DNA of 64,000 nucleotides from Tsukamurella spumae (GCF_012396015.1 NZ_JAAXOQ010000014.1:1-64000); one strand, 5' to 3'; positions 27,544-36,783 are shown, counted from the first letter of the stretch. Numbers and translations: made by a program. Notes: generated by a model from the letters alone, not told the origin.

Positions 27544-28716
27544 ATGACCGAACAGATCACCCTCACCGCCGAGCAGGTCGAGATCATCGGCGAACGCTTC
27601 GACGCCATCCGGACCCGCGTCCTCAACGACCTGGGGGAGAAGGATCGCGAGTACATCTACAAGATCGTCCGCGCCCAGCGCGGCTTCGAGATCGCCGGCC
27701 GCGCCATGATGTACGTGCCGCCGCTCTGGCCGGCCGCCGTCGCCTCGCTGGGCCTGTCGAAGATCCTCGACAACATGGAGATCGGCCACAACGTGATGCA
27801 CGGCCAGTACGACTGGATGCGTGAGCCGGGCCTGAACTCCCGCGAGTTCGAGTGGGACACCGTGTGCCCCGCCGATCAGTGGAAGCACAGCCACAACTAC
27901 CTGCACCACACGTACACCAACGTCCTCGACATGGACCGCGACATCGGCTACGGCATCCTGCGCATGGCGCCGGAGCAGAAGTGGAACCCTTACTACCTGG
28001 GCAACCTGGCCTACGCGAGCGCGCTCATGGTGCTCTTCCAGTGGGGCGTGATGCTGCACGACCTCGAGACCGAGCGGATCGTCAAGGGCGAGCGCAAGTG
28101 GGGCGACGTCAAGGAGCTCGTCGCCGGGATGCGGAAGAAGGCCGGCAAGCAGGTCCTCAAGGACTACGTGATCTTCCCCGCGCTCACCGGCCCGCTGTTC
28201 CCGCTGACCTTCCTGGGCAACATGTCCGCGAACCTGATCCGCAACCTGTGGACCTTCTCCATCATCTTCTGCGGGCACTTCCCGTCGGGCGTGCAGACCT
28301 TCACCAAGGAGGAGACGGCCGAGGAGACCCGCGGCGAGTGGTACGTCCGGCAGATGCTGGGCTCGGCGAACATCGACGGCGGCCGCCTGTTCCACATCCT
28401 GTCCGGCAACCTGAGCTTCCAGATCGAGCACCACCTGTTCCCCGACCTCCCCGCGAACCGCTACCCGGAGATCGCCGCCGAGGTCCGCGCGACGTGCGAG
28501 GAGTTCGGCCTGCCCTACAACACGGGCTCGCTGCGGGCCCAGCTCGGCTCGACGTGGAAGAAGATCGCCAAGCTCTCGCTGCCGAACAGCTGGACCAAGC
28601 AGGAGCCCGACCTCGCCGTGACCATCGAGCGCGCCCGCCACGAGGACGCCGCGTCGAAGGCCCTGGCCGCCGCGGGCTGGCAGCGCGCCGTCGAGCGTGA
28701 GATGGTGTCGGTCTAG
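27544..28716 (+). CDS. desA3: Membrane stearoyl-CoA delta-9 desaturase, DesA3-like
   Basis: 390 residues. It contains the three histidine boxes of membrane diiron desaturases: HNVMH, HSHNYLHH and QIEHHLFPDLP. Two hydrophobic hairpins lie between them (for example YASALMVLFQWGVML and LTGPLFPLTFLGNMSANLI). It introduces a cis double bond into stearoyl-CoA to give oleoyl-CoA for membrane phospholipids. The gene order reductase then desaturase copies the M. tuberculosis Rv3230c-Rv3229c pair. Likely control: repression by the divergent TetR. A small protein with its own strong ribosome site follows. Confidence 0.94.
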   Translation: MTEQITLTAEQVEIIGERFDAIRTRVLNDLGEKDREYIYKIVRAQRGFEIAGRAMMYVPPLWPAAVASLGLSKILDNMEIGHNVMHGQYDWMREPGLNSREFEWDTVCPADQWKHSHNYLHHTYTNVLDMDRDIGYGILRMAPEQKWNPYYLGNLAYASALMVLFQWGVMLHDLETERIVKGERKWGDVKELVAGMRKKAGKQVLKDYVIFPALTGPLFPLTFLGNMSANLIRNLWTFSIIFCGHFPSGVQTFTKEETAEETRGEWYVRQMLGSANIDGGRLFHILSGNLSFQIEHHLFPDLPANRYPEIAAEVRATCEEFGLPYNTGSLRAQLGSTWKKIAKLSLPNSWTKQEPDLAVTIERARHEDAASKALAAAGWQRAVEREMVSV

Positions 28717-28742
28717 TCGTCGACCGGACCAGGAGGACCGCA

Positions 28743-29072
28743 GTGGGCAAGATCGAGCGGCGCAAGGATGCTGCACAGGAGGCCGTCGAGTCGACGGCCA
28801 TCCGCGTCGGCCGGATCGCGACGATCATCACCACCGCCGTCGCCGACGTGGCGCGGGAGATCGGCGACGCCGTGAGCGACGCCCTCGAGATGCGGCAGGC
28901 GGCCAAGGCCGCCGCCGCCGACGAGGCCCGGCAGGCGGGCCGGACCCGGCAGGCGGGCGAGGCCCCGCAGGCCGACGAGGCCCGGCCCGCGCCCACCGGG
29001 CGGCCCGAGGCCGAGCGGCCCGAGACCGGGCCGCAGGAGCCGGATCGGCCCTCGTCGACCTCGACGCCGTAG
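28743..29072 (+). CDS. Small hypothetical protein at the end of the desaturase operon
   Basis: 109 residues from GTG 28743, with a near-perfect AGGAGG eight bases upstream, which is why I treat it as real. The N-terminal 60 residues are helical and amphipathic (VESTAIRVGRIATIITTAVA, DVAREIGDAVSDALEM). The rest is low-complexity: repeats of EARQAG / TRQAGEAP / QADEARP and a Pro/Glu tail. No signal peptide, no metal site. The gap to desA3 is 26 bases, so it should be co-expressed, possibly as an assembly or stability factor of the desaturase; that is inference. I do not recognise a named family. Confidence 0.65.
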   Translation: MGKIERRKDAAQEAVESTAIRVGRIATIITTAVADVAREIGDAVSDALEMRQAAKAAAADEARQAGRTRQAGEAPQADEARPAPTGRPEAERPETGPQEPDRPSSTSTP

Positions 29073-29150
29073 CTCCCCGCCGGGCCGCCACCCCGACGGT
29101 CCATCCCCGCCGTGGGCAGGGAGCCCTCGGTGCCAGGTCGTAGAACGTCA

Positions 29151-29183
29151 ACGAGCTCCGAACCCAGTGGGTTCGGAGCTCGT
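29151..29183. terminator. Strong bidirectional terminator between desaturase operon and mmpL3
   Basis: A perfect 15-bp stem (ACGAGCTCCGAACCC at 29151-29165 with its complement at 29169-29183) and a 3-base loop lie between the convergent ends of the small protein and mmpL3. Confidence 0.9.
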
Positions 29184-29206
29184 CTCGGCTGTGGGGCGCG
29201 GCGCCG

Positions 29207-32164
29207 TCAGCGGTCCCGGTCGGGCCCGGGCGGGGGACCGCTCGGACGCTGGTCGGTCGGGCGCGGCCCCTGCGGTCCACCCGGGCCCTGCGGGCGCGGC
29301 GGATAGGGCGGGCGCTGTCCCTGCGGACCACCCGCGGGCGGGCCGCCGGGGCGCTGGCCCTGCGGTCGCGGCATCTGGCCGCTGTGCCGCGGGCCACCGG
29401 GGCCGTACGGTCCGGGCGGCGGGCCCTGACGGTGGCGTTGCCCCGGGACCGGCTGCTGGTAGCTGCGCGGATCCTGCGGCGGACGCTGCGTGGGCGCCGA
29501 GGGGCGCGGGGGCAGCTCGATCCGGCCGGAGAATCCGGGCGGCGGTCCGGGACGCCGCGGGCCGGGACCCATCGGGGTCGGGCGTGCCGGTCGGTCGGTC
29601 GGCGGCATGCCCGCGCCGGGCGGGATCGCGTGCTCGGCCGGGCTGGACGCGGAGCCCGCCACGACCGGCACCCCCGCCGCCACGACCTGCGGCGCGGCCT
29701 TGCCGGGACCAGCGGTCGCGGGCCGGACCGACGACAGGGGGCGGCCGTCGCGGGTCTCGGCGGGCAGCGAGGTCTCGCCCAGGCCGACGGCCTCCTGGAT
29801 CTTGCGCATCCAGTTGGGCGCCCACCACGAGTCGTCGCCGAGCAGCTTCATCACGGCCGGGACGAGCACCATGCGGACCACGGTCGCGTCGACCAGCAGC
29901 GCGAACATCAGGCCGAAGGACACGTACTTGAGCATCACCAGGTCGGAGGTGGCGAACGCCGCGGCGACGCAGGCGAGCAGGATGGCCGCCGCCGTGATGA
30001 TCCGGCCGGTGTTCGCGGTGCCGGCGCGGATCGCCTGCTTGGTCGTGGCACCGGCCGCGCGTTCCTCGATCATGCGGGAGATCACGAAGACCTCGTAGTC
30101 GGTACTGAGGCCGAAGACCACCGCGATCACCAGCACCAGCACGGGCGCCATCATGGGCCCGCCGGTGAAGTTGAACAGGTCGCCGCCGTGGCCGTCCACG
30201 AACATCCAGGTCAGGAAGCCGAGCGTCGAGCCCAGCGACAGCAGCGACATGAGCACGGCCTTGATGGGCAGCGTCAGCGAGCCGAAGGCCAGGAACATCG
30301 CGATCGTGGTGACCAGGACCAGCAGCAGCATCAGGGCCGGCAGCAGGTCCAACATCGAGTTGATCGAGTCCTGCTGCAGGATCGGCATGCCGCCGACCAG
30401 GAACCCGATGCCCTTGCTCGCGTCGGCACCGTCCATCTTGATGCCGCGCAGCGCGGTCAGCGCCTCGCCGACGGCTGCGGTGTCGTTCGGGTCCTGCATG
30501 CTGCCGTTCGAGGTCCGGATCGTGACCTCGTGGCCGCGCACGACCAGCTTGTCCGAGGAGCCCTTGGCGGTGGAGAGCGCCTCGCCGGCGGGACTGAACC
30601 GGGTGGAGTTCGGGTCCGCGGGGTTCGAGCGGGTGAAGCCGGGGATCTTGTTCGCCTCGTCGAGTACCTGCTTGATCTGCGCATCGCTGGCGTTGGTGAA
30701 GACGATCTTGACGGGCTGCCCGGTGTTGTCCGGGAACAGCTCCTGGAACTGGTCCTGCGCCATGCGGGTCTTGTTGTCGGGCGGCAGGTAGGTCTGCGAG
30801 ATGCCGCCGAACTGGAGGCCGACGATCGGGATGCAGATCGCGAGCAGCAGCGTGACGACCCCGACGATGGCGGTCTTCGGGCGCTTCATGACCGCGTCGG
30901 TCACCTTGCCCCACATGCCGGCCTCGATGTTGGCCTTCGTCTTCGCGCGGCCCGTCTTCTCCGCCGCCCAGTGGATGACGCCGCCGATGAGCGGCAGGTT
31001 CCACCGGTTGAAGATGGTGAGGAACCAGTGGAAGCTCAGCGCGAAGACCTTCGGGCCCAGCACTGCGAGCATCGCGGGGAGCAGCGTCAGCGACAGGAGC
31101 GCGGCGATGAACACGCCGAGCAGCGCGCCGGTGGCCATCGAGGTGAGCAGGCCCAGCGGTGAGATGTACAGACACGCGAGCGCGGCCACGATGAGCAGCG
31201 ACGACATGATGACCGTTCTGCCGGCCGTCATCACCGTGCGTTTGACCGCGGTCGGTGTGTCGTAGCCCTCGTCCAGTTCCTCTCTGAATCTGGACACCAT
31301 GAACAGGCCGTAGTCGTGGGCGATGCCCAGGCCGATCAGGGAGATGATCGGGCCGACGAACAGGTTGACGTCCGTGAAGTCGGCCATCACCGAGGCCACG
31401 GCCATCGCCGCACCGATGGTGAGCACACCGATGATCATCGGGAGCACCGCGGCGACGACGCCGCCGTAGACGAAGAACAGCACGATCGCGACCAGCGGCA
31501 GGGCGATGATCTCCGCCTTCTTCTGGTCCTTCTGGACGCCCTCGGTGACCTCCGAGGTCACGGGGACCAGGCCGCCGACCTGGGCGGTGAAGATCGGCTT
31601 GTTCGCGTCGGACTGCAGCATCTCCATCAGCGGCTGCTGGATGGCCACCCAGTCCTTGCCGCGCTGCGTGTCGTCCGCCGAGCGCATGGGCAGGGTGAAG
31701 AAGCCCCACGTGCCGCCCTTGGCGTCGGTGCGGGTGAACTTCTTGAACAGCGCGTCGTTCGCCTGCGGCCCGCCGGGGGCGAACATCGTGTAGCTCAGCG
31801 AGCTCGCCTGCGGTTCCTTCTCGTTCGTCGGGTTCAGCTTCGAGTCGTCCCCGGTGGCGAACTTCGCGAGGATGTCCTGGCGGGTCTGCTCGACGGCCTT
31901 CTCGACGTCCGGGTCGGTGATCTTCTTGCCCTCGGCGGGCTTGATCAGCACCAGGATGTCGGGCTGCATCTCGCGACCGTTGGCCAGGTCCGTGACCTGT
32001 GCCGCCGCCACCGAGTCGCTGTTCTCGTCGTAGAGACCGTTCATCTTGGTCTTCGCCCCGAGCCCGAGGAAGCCCCAGACGCCGGTGGTGGCGATGGTCA
32101 CGAACAGGACCGCGATGATCGTGTATCGGAACGCGTAACTGAAGCGTCCTATCGCTGCGAACAA
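29207..32164 (-). CDS. mmpL3: MmpL3-type RND transporter (trehalose monomycolate flippase)
   Basis: 985 residues. It starts at TTG 32164: the protein then begins MFA as in M. tuberculosis MmpL3, and GGAAAGGA is eight bases upstream. Two RND repeats of membrane spans flank two periplasmic domains. The proton-relay Asp-Tyr pairs are in GLGIAHDYGLFMVSRFREEL (first half) and FGLSTDYEVFVISRMIEE (second half). The last 150 residues are a Pro/Gly/Arg-rich cytoplasmic tail, the same layout as Rv0206c. Expected role: moving trehalose monomycolate to the periplasm for mycomembrane assembly. It is downstream of trmB and the NYN gene on the same strand, the conserved order in mycolic-acid bacteria. Confidence 0.93.
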   Translation of the reverse strand: MFAAIGRFSYAFRYTIIAVLFVTIATTGVWGFLGLGAKTKMNGLYDENSDSVAAAQVTDLANGREMQPDILVLIKPAEGKKITDPDVEKAVEQTRQDILAKFATGDDSKLNPTNEKEPQASSLSYTMFAPGGPQANDALFKKFTRTDAKGGTWGFFTLPMRSADDTQRGKDWVAIQQPLMEMLQSDANKPIFTAQVGGLVPVTSEVTEGVQKDQKKAEIIALPLVAIVLFFVYGGVVAAVLPMIIGVLTIGAAMAVASVMADFTDVNLFVGPIISLIGLGIAHDYGLFMVSRFREELDEGYDTPTAVKRTVMTAGRTVIMSSLLIVAALACLYISPLGLLTSMATGALLGVFIAALLSLTLLPAMLAVLGPKVFALSFHWFLTIFNRWNLPLIGGVIHWAAEKTGRAKTKANIEAGMWGKVTDAVMKRPKTAIVGVVTLLLAICIPIVGLQFGGISQTYLPPDNKTRMAQDQFQELFPDNTGQPVKIVFTNASDAQIKQVLDEANKIPGFTRSNPADPNSTRFSPAGEALSTAKGSSDKLVVRGHEVTIRTSNGSMQDPNDTAAVGEALTALRGIKMDGADASKGIGFLVGGMPILQQDSINSMLDLLPALMLLLVLVTTIAMFLAFGSLTLPIKAVLMSLLSLGSTLGFLTWMFVDGHGGDLFNFTGGPMMAPVLVLVIAVVFGLSTDYEVFVISRMIEERAAGATTKQAIRAGTANTGRIITAAAILLACVAAAFATSDLVMLKYVSFGLMFALLVDATVVRMVLVPAVMKLLGDDSWWAPNWMRKIQEAVGLGETSLPAETRDGRPLSSVRPATAGPGKAAPQVVAAGVPVVAGSASSPAEHAIPPGAGMPPTDRPARPTPMGPGPRRPGPPPGFSGRIELPPRPSAPTQRPPQDPRSYQQPVPGQRHRQGPPPGPYGPGGPRHSGQMPRPQGQRPGGPPAGGPQGQRPPYPPRPQGPGGPQGPRPTDQRPSGPPPGPDRDR

Positions 32165-32197
32165 GCGAAAAATCCTTTCCGGTGGCCGGTTCTAGGG

Positions 32198-32860
32198 CTA
32201 GGCCCGGCTCGAAAGTAGCGAAGACAGGGGGCGGAACGGCTGCAGCCACGCACCCTCGTCGGGCAGCGCATCGAGGCTCACGCGTGGCAACGGCTCCCGG
32301 AACACCCCGGTGATGTCTTCGAGATCGACGAAGTCCAGAGTAGGGGACGCCAACGCCCACGCCGCATGCTCACGGAACCCGAGTACCTTGACCGGGACCC
32401 CGGTTGCGGCTATCTCCTCGAGCGGCTCGCGGAAGGCCTGGCCGTCCGCGGAGGCGACGACGAGCCCGCCGAGGCCGGGCGAGTACCGCCGGACGTCGAT
32501 GTGATCGAGCATGTCGTCGTCGACATCGCTGTCGTCGTCGACCTTCGGCTTGGCGAACACCGCGTAGCCGACGTTCCGCAGGGCCTCGACCCACGGGCGG
32601 ACCACGTCGGCGGTGCCGGGCGCGATGTTGGTGAAGACGGTGGCCTCGGGCTCGAGCGCGGTGCCGGTGTCGGACTCGAGCGTGGCCGTGAGGTCCAGCA
32701 GCCAGCGGCCGAGGGCGTCGAACCGCGGGCGGTGCGCCGCGGTGGGCCGGCCGCCCAGGATGGAGCCGAGCCCCATGTCGAGGTTGGGGGCGTCCCAGAC
32801 CAGCAGGACCCGCCGGGCCGGATCGGCGGTCACCACGGACTCGTCGGTCGGACTCGTCAC
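32198..32860 (-). CDS. NYN (PIN-like RNase) domain protein
   Basis: 220 residues. The start is GTG 32860, overlapping the trmB stop by four bases (GTGA). The NYN core begins VLLVWDAPNLDMGLGSILGG, where the Asp and Asn match the metal-binding D-x-x-N-L/M of PIN-like nucleases. Further acidic residues follow in KVDDDSDVDDDMLDHID and in GLVVASADGQAF (S-x-D). It equates to Rv0207c, which always sits between trmB and mmpL3. Probable Mg2+-dependent RNA processing; the link to mycolate export is positional only. Confidence 0.85.
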   Translation of the reverse strand: MTSPTDESVVTADPARRVLLVWDAPNLDMGLGSILGGRPTAAHRPRFDALGRWLLDLTATLESDTGTALEPEATVFTNIAPGTADVVRPWVEALRNVGYAVFAKPKVDDDSDVDDDMLDHIDVRRYSPGLGGLVVASADGQAFREPLEEIAATGVPVKVLGFREHAAWALASPTLDFVDLEDITGVFREPLPRVSLDALPDEGAWLQPFRPLSSLLSSRA

Positions 32861-33666
32861 GGCGCCTCTCCTTCCTCCACGCGTTCCCAGACGAACTCGT
32901 GGATCTCGCGGCCCACCTGCGCGGCCTTGTCCTGGAACTTGGTCACCGGGCGGTCGACGGAGATCGGCAGGCCGGCGTCGGCGAGGCGCGGGGGCAGTGC
33001 CACGGGCCGCAGGAGCGGCTCCACGGGTGCGGTCTCGGCAATCGCCTCCGCATAGTCTGCATGATCGGTGGCCACGTGCAGAATCCCTCCGACCCGCAGG
33101 CGGTCGGCGATGAGCGCGAACATACGCTCGGAGAGCAGCCGGCGCTTGTGATGACGGGCCTTGGGCCACGGGTCCGGGAAGTACACGCGCACGCCGGTGA
33201 GCGAGCCCGGGGCGACCATGTCCTCGAGCATCGCGACACCGTCGCCCCGTACTACCCGCACGTTCGTCAGGCCCGCGCGTTGCACGGCTCCCACCAGCTG
33301 GGCGATGCCGGGCAGGTAGACCTCCACCGCGACCACGTCCAGGTCGGGCTCGGCCTGCGCCATCGCCCAGGTCGACGTGCCGGTGCCCGACCCGATCTCG
33401 ACGACGAGCGGGGCCTCGCGCCCGAACCACGCCGCCGCGTCCAGGGGGTGCGACGGTGCCGGGAAGGCTCCGTCCGGCGTGTCGGCCGACGACTCGTCCA
33501 GCGGCCGGGCGGGCGGGATGTCCCGGCCCAGGGTGTCCCAGCCGGTGTCCATCGCCAGCTGCTGAGCGGGGGTGAGGGAGGAACGGCGGGAACGGAAACT
33601 GGTTACTCGCGGGTACAGCCGACGGTGCTCGGCGCGGGGATCCTGGGACTGGGGCACGCTCTCCAT
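32857..33666 (-). CDS. trmB: tRNA (guanine-N7-)-methyltransferase
   Basis: 269 residues from ATG 33666. It forms m7G46 in tRNA using S-adenosylmethionine. The SAM site is VVEIGSGTGTSTWAMAQAEP and the family signature is RVYFPDPWPKARHHKRRL, with the downstream tRNA-contact segment VTKFQDKAA. The N-terminus (residues 1-50) is longer than in E. coli, as in other actinobacteria. First gene of the trmB-NYN-mmpL3 operon. It is divergent from lprG; the two starts are only 37 bases apart, so their promoters overlap. Confidence 0.95.
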   Translation of the reverse strand: MESVPQSQDPRAEHRRLYPRVTSFRSRRSSLTPAQQLAMDTGWDTLGRDIPPARPLDESSADTPDGAFPAPSHPLDAAAWFGREAPLVVEIGSGTGTSTWAMAQAEPDLDVVAVEVYLPGIAQLVGAVQRAGLTNVRVVRGDGVAMLEDMVAPGSLTGVRVYFPDPWPKARHHKRRLLSERMFALIADRLRVGGILHVATDHADYAEAIAETAPVEPLLRPVALPPRLADAGLPISVDRPVTKFQDKAAQVGREIHEFVWERVEEGEAP

Positions 33667-33690
33667 CGTCCCAGCTTCTCGGATGTGACC

Positions 33691-33696
33691 TAGCAT
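33691..33696 (+). promoter_or_regulatory. -10 hexamer TAGCAT, leaderless start of lprG
   Basis: TAGCAT, seven bases, then ATG 33704, with no ribosome site. The opposite strand reads ATGCTA, so the trmB promoter must share this segment. Confidence 0.5.
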
Positions 33697-33703
33697 TGGC
33701 CGT

Positions 33704-34432
33704 ATGATCGTGCGTAACACTCGCCACACGGCGCTCCGTCTGGCCACTCTGACGGTCGCCCTGCTCGCCGTGCTCGGCCTCGTCGCCGCGTGCACGAAGA
33801 GCAGCGACGCGAAGCAGTCCGACGCCCCGCTGCCCGACGCGAAGACCGTCATCGACGCCTCGGCGGCGTCCGCCCGCGCCCTGCACGACGTGCAGCTGGA
33901 CCTCTCGGTCGACGGCTCCGTGCCGAACCTGCCCGTCAAGAGCGTCGCCGCCTACCTCACCAACCAGCCCAAGGTCTCCGGCCAGGGCGATGCCGAGGTC
34001 ACCTTCAACGGCACCCAGGTCAAGGCCAAGTTCGTCGTGGTCGACGCGCATCTGTGGGCACAGTTCGGCTCCGGGCAGGCGTACCAGGACATGGGCCTGG
34101 CCGCCGACATCTACGACGCCTCGGCCATCCTGGACCCCGAGAAGGGCATCGCGAAGCTCCTGTCCTCGGTCCGCGACCCCAAGGTCGAGGGCCGTGAGCA
34201 GATCGGTGGCACCGACGCTGTCCGGATCTCCGGCATCATCCCGGGCACCGCGCTCGCGGGCATCGTCCCGAAGGCCGCGCTCGGCGACCGCCCGCTGACC
34301 TTCTGGGTCCAGGAGGCCGCGCCGAACAACCTCGTCCGCGCCAATGTCGGCTTCGACAACGGGACGCTGAGCGTGACGCTCTCGGACTGGGGCAAGAAGG
34401 TCGCCCTGCTGGACCCGAAGACCGCCAAGTGA
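33704..34432 (+). CDS. lprG: LprG/LppX-family lipoprotein
   Basis: 242 residues. Signal peptide ending LVAAC with lipidated C30, then a Ser/Asp-rich linker. The mature part follows the LppX/LprG half-barrel fold (DVQLDLSVDGSVPNLPVKSV, GDAEVTFNGTQVKAKFVVVD, PEKGIAKLLSSV, GTDAVRISG). In M. tuberculosis LprG carries triacylated glycolipids and lipoarabinomannan across the periplasm, working with P55. The P55-like transporter gene overlaps its stop by four bases (GTGA), which supports the assignment over LppX or LprA. Here the pair sits beside trmB-mmpL3, not at the separate locus it occupies in M. tuberculosis. Confidence 0.88.
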   Translation: MIVRNTRHTALRLATLTVALLAVLGLVAACTKSSDAKQSDAPLPDAKTVIDASAASARALHDVQLDLSVDGSVPNLPVKSVAAYLTNQPKVSGQGDAEVTFNGTQVKAKFVVVDAHLWAQFGSGQAYQDMGLAADIYDASAILDPEKGIAKLLSSVRDPKVEGREQIGGTDAVRISGIIPGTALAGIVPKAALGDRPLTFWVQEAAPNNLVRANVGFDNGTLSVTLSDWGKKVALLDPKTAK

Positions 34433-36009
34433 CGCTCACGGCCCCGTCGGCGGCGGCCGGCGCGGTCCGGGGGCGCGGCGTGGCCATCGGGGCCGCGGGC
34501 CTGGCGGTGCTCCTCGGCGCGCTGGACACCTACGTGGTGGTCTCGGTGCTCGAGGACATCATGCGCAGCGTCGAGATCCCGATCAACAAGATCCAGCTCG
34601 CCACGCCCATCATCACCTGGTACCTCCTGGGGTACATCGCGGCCATGCCGCTCCTCGGCCGGCTGTCCGACCGGTTCGGGCGCCGGCTCGTGCTGCAGGC
34701 CAGCCTCGGACTCTTCATCGCCGGGTCGATCATGACGGCGTTCGCGGACACCGTCCCCGAGGTGCTCGCGGGTCGCGTGGTCCAGGGCGTCGCGAGCGGC
34801 GCGCTGCTGCCCGTGACGCTGGCGCTGGCGGCCGACCTCTGGTCCGCGCGCCGACGGGCCGCCGTGCTCGGCTGGGTCGGTGCCGCGCAGGAACTGGGCA
34901 GTGTCCTCGGCCCCGTCGTCGGCGTGGGCGTGGTGACGCTGGTGCACGAGCACGTCGGCGCGGTGGCGCGCGACGACGCCTGGCGGGTGGTGTTCTGGGT
35001 CAACGTGCCGCTGGCGCTCCTCGCGATGCTGCTGCTGCAGATCACGGTGCCCAAACGGGCCGTCACGAAGGAGAAGGTCGACGTGCTCGGCGGGCTGCTG
35101 CTCGCCGTCGCGCTGGGTCTGTCGGTGATCGGCCTCTACAACCCCGAGCCCGACGGCGAGCACGTCCTTCCCCCGAACGGGCTGTGGCTGCTCCTGGGCG
35201 CGGCGGTGGCCTTCGTGCTGTTCGGCCTGTGGGAGCGGTTCGCCCGCACCAAGCTGATCGCGGCCGCCGGCATGCGGGTGCGGCCCTTCCTGGCCTCGTG
35301 CGCCGCGTCGGTGTGCGCGGGCGCGGCGCTCATGGTCACGCTGGTCGACGTCGAGATCTACGCGCGGCTCGTGCTGCAGCGCGACGGCGTCGCCGCAGTG
35401 CTCACGCTGGTCCGCTTCCTGCTGGCGCTGCCCGTCGGCGCGATCCTCGGCGGATTCCTCGCGACGCGCGTGGGCGATCGCCTCGTGTCGGTGGTCGGTC
35501 TGCTCGTCGCCACGGGCGGCTACCTGCTGATCGCGACCTGGCCCACCGACGTCGTATCGGCGCACTACCTGGGCTTCCTGCCCGCGCTGGACACCTCGCT
35601 GGCGATCGCCGGCTTCGGGCTCGGCGTGGTGATCGGCCCGCTGTCGTCGGCGGCGCTGCGCGCGGTGCCGCTCTCGCAGGCGGGTATCGCCTCCGCGCTG
35701 CTCGTGGTCGCCCGGATGAGTGGCATGCTCGTCGGCGTCGCCGCGCTGACCACCTTCGGCTTCTACCGCCTGAACTCGGTCGTCAACGCCATGCCGCCGG
35801 TCGTCCCGCAGGGTGACTTCACGGAGACGGTGCGGGCGGTCGCCCGGCAGACGCAGGAGGCCTACGCGCACATGTTCGGCGAGGTCTTCCTGGTGACCGC
35901 GGGGATCTGCGTGGTCGGCGCGGTCTGCGCGGCGTTCGTGGTCGCCGGCGGGCACCAATCGGGGGATTCGCCCGCCGCGGACGACGACGCGCTCGTACCC
36001 TCCCGGTAG
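34429..36009 (+). CDS. p55: P55-like MFS lipid/drug exporter
   Basis: 526 residues starting in the GTGA overlap with lprG. About 14 membrane spans. Motif A is LLGRLSDRFGRRLVLQASLG. The first span has LLGALDTYVVVSVLEDIM, and GRVVQGVASGALLPVTLALA follows. This is the layout of Rv1410c, which with LprG exports triacylglycerides and maintains envelope integrity. The C-terminus is a short acidic tail. Translational coupling implies equal expression with LprG. Confidence 0.88.
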   Translation: MTLTAPSAAAGAVRGRGVAIGAAGLAVLLGALDTYVVVSVLEDIMRSVEIPINKIQLATPIITWYLLGYIAAMPLLGRLSDRFGRRLVLQASLGLFIAGSIMTAFADTVPEVLAGRVVQGVASGALLPVTLALAADLWSARRRAAVLGWVGAAQELGSVLGPVVGVGVVTLVHEHVGAVARDDAWRVVFWVNVPLALLAMLLLQITVPKRAVTKEKVDVLGGLLLAVALGLSVIGLYNPEPDGEHVLPPNGLWLLLGAAVAFVLFGLWERFARTKLIAAAGMRVRPFLASCAASVCAGAALMVTLVDVEIYARLVLQRDGVAAVLTLVRFLLALPVGAILGGFLATRVGDRLVSVVGLLVATGGYLLIATWPTDVVSAHYLGFLPALDTSLAIAGFGLGVVIGPLSSAALRAVPLSQAGIASALLVVARMSGMLVGVAALTTFGFYRLNSVVNAMPPVVPQGDFTETVRAVARQTQEAYAHMFGEVFLVTAGICVVGAVCAAFVVAGGHQSGDSPAADDDALVPSR

Positions 36010-36048
36010 GGACCGGCGCGGGGGCGCCGGCCGGGAGTGGGGGCTCTC

Positions 36049-36783
36049 ATGGGGGATTCAGCCTGCCGGGACGTGCCGAGCGTGCGCAGGGGGCCGCCGT
36101 GCGTCCGGGTGCTGGGCCGGGACGGGGTCGGTAAGACGGTGCTCGGCGCGGCCCTGCGCGCCCGCTCGGTGGCGCTGTCCGACGGTGCCGCGGACGCGGT
36201 CCTGTACTGCTTCGCCGGCGGTCTGCGCGCCACCGACCGGGCCGCGCTCGACGATCTGACCGCGGGGTCGTCCGGCCCGCCGCCCGTCGTGGCCTGGACG
36301 CGGGCCGACGCGGCGGGCTCCTGGCGCGCGGCCGACGCCTACGCCGCGCGCCTCGGCGAGGTGCTGGGTGGACCGGTGATCCCGGTGATGGCGCTGCTCG
36401 ACGACGTCGACCCCGTCGACCTGCCCGCGGTGCGCCGCCTCGCGGAGTCCGACCTGGCGCTCCCGGAGTCCGCCGTCGCGGCCCGGGAGGCGCTGGGCGC
36501 GGATGCCGGGCTGCTCTCCCGGCTCGGCGGCTACGGTCTGGCCTGCGCGATCGGCGCGCTGCGCGGGTCACCGTCGATGCCCGACGACGAGCTCCTCGCC
36601 GGCCTGCGCGACCTGAGCGGGGTCGATGCGCTGCTCGCGCCGCTGGCCGCCGCCTTCGACGGCCACGAGGAGCGCCGGGAGGCCGAGTTCGAGGACCTGC
36701 TGCGCACCGTCGTCGCGACGGACTGCGACCGGCGCGATGCGGCCGAGCGGATCCTGCTCGACCGGCTCGGGCGCGCGTCGTGA
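36049..36783 (+). CDS. P-loop (GTPase-like) protein of unknown function
   Basis: 244 residues from ATG 36049, 39 bases after p55. A Walker A box, GRDGVGKT (residues 23-30), follows a beta strand (CVRVL). A hydrophobic strand DAVLYCFAGGL and PPVVAWTRAD follow; T-R-A-D (84-87) occupies the place of the GTPase N/TKxD base-recognition motif but is divergent. No clear DxxG is visible. The C-terminal 90 residues are helical. It resembles a small TRAFAC-type GTPase or dynamin-like head. Its stop overlaps the next gene by four bases. It occupies the region of Rv0209/Rv0210 between trmB and pckA in M. tuberculosis, though homology is not verified. Confidence 0.7.
   Translation: MGDSACRDVPSVRRGPPCVRVLGRDGVGKTVLGAALRARSVALSDGAADAVLYCFAGGLRATDRAALDDLTAGSSGPPPVVAWTRADAAGSWRAADAYAARLGEVLGGPVIPVMALLDDVDPVDLPAVRRLAESDLALPESAVAAREALGADAGLLSRLGGYGLACAIGALRGSPSMPDDELLAGLRDLSGVDALLAPLAAAFDGHEERREAEFEDLLRTVVATDCDRRDAAERILLDRLGRAS

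Noticed and set aside
32861-34051. N-terminal extension of the NYN protein
   Set aside because: It would overlap all of trmB; the GTGA overlap at 32857-32860 gives a natural start and the correct family length.
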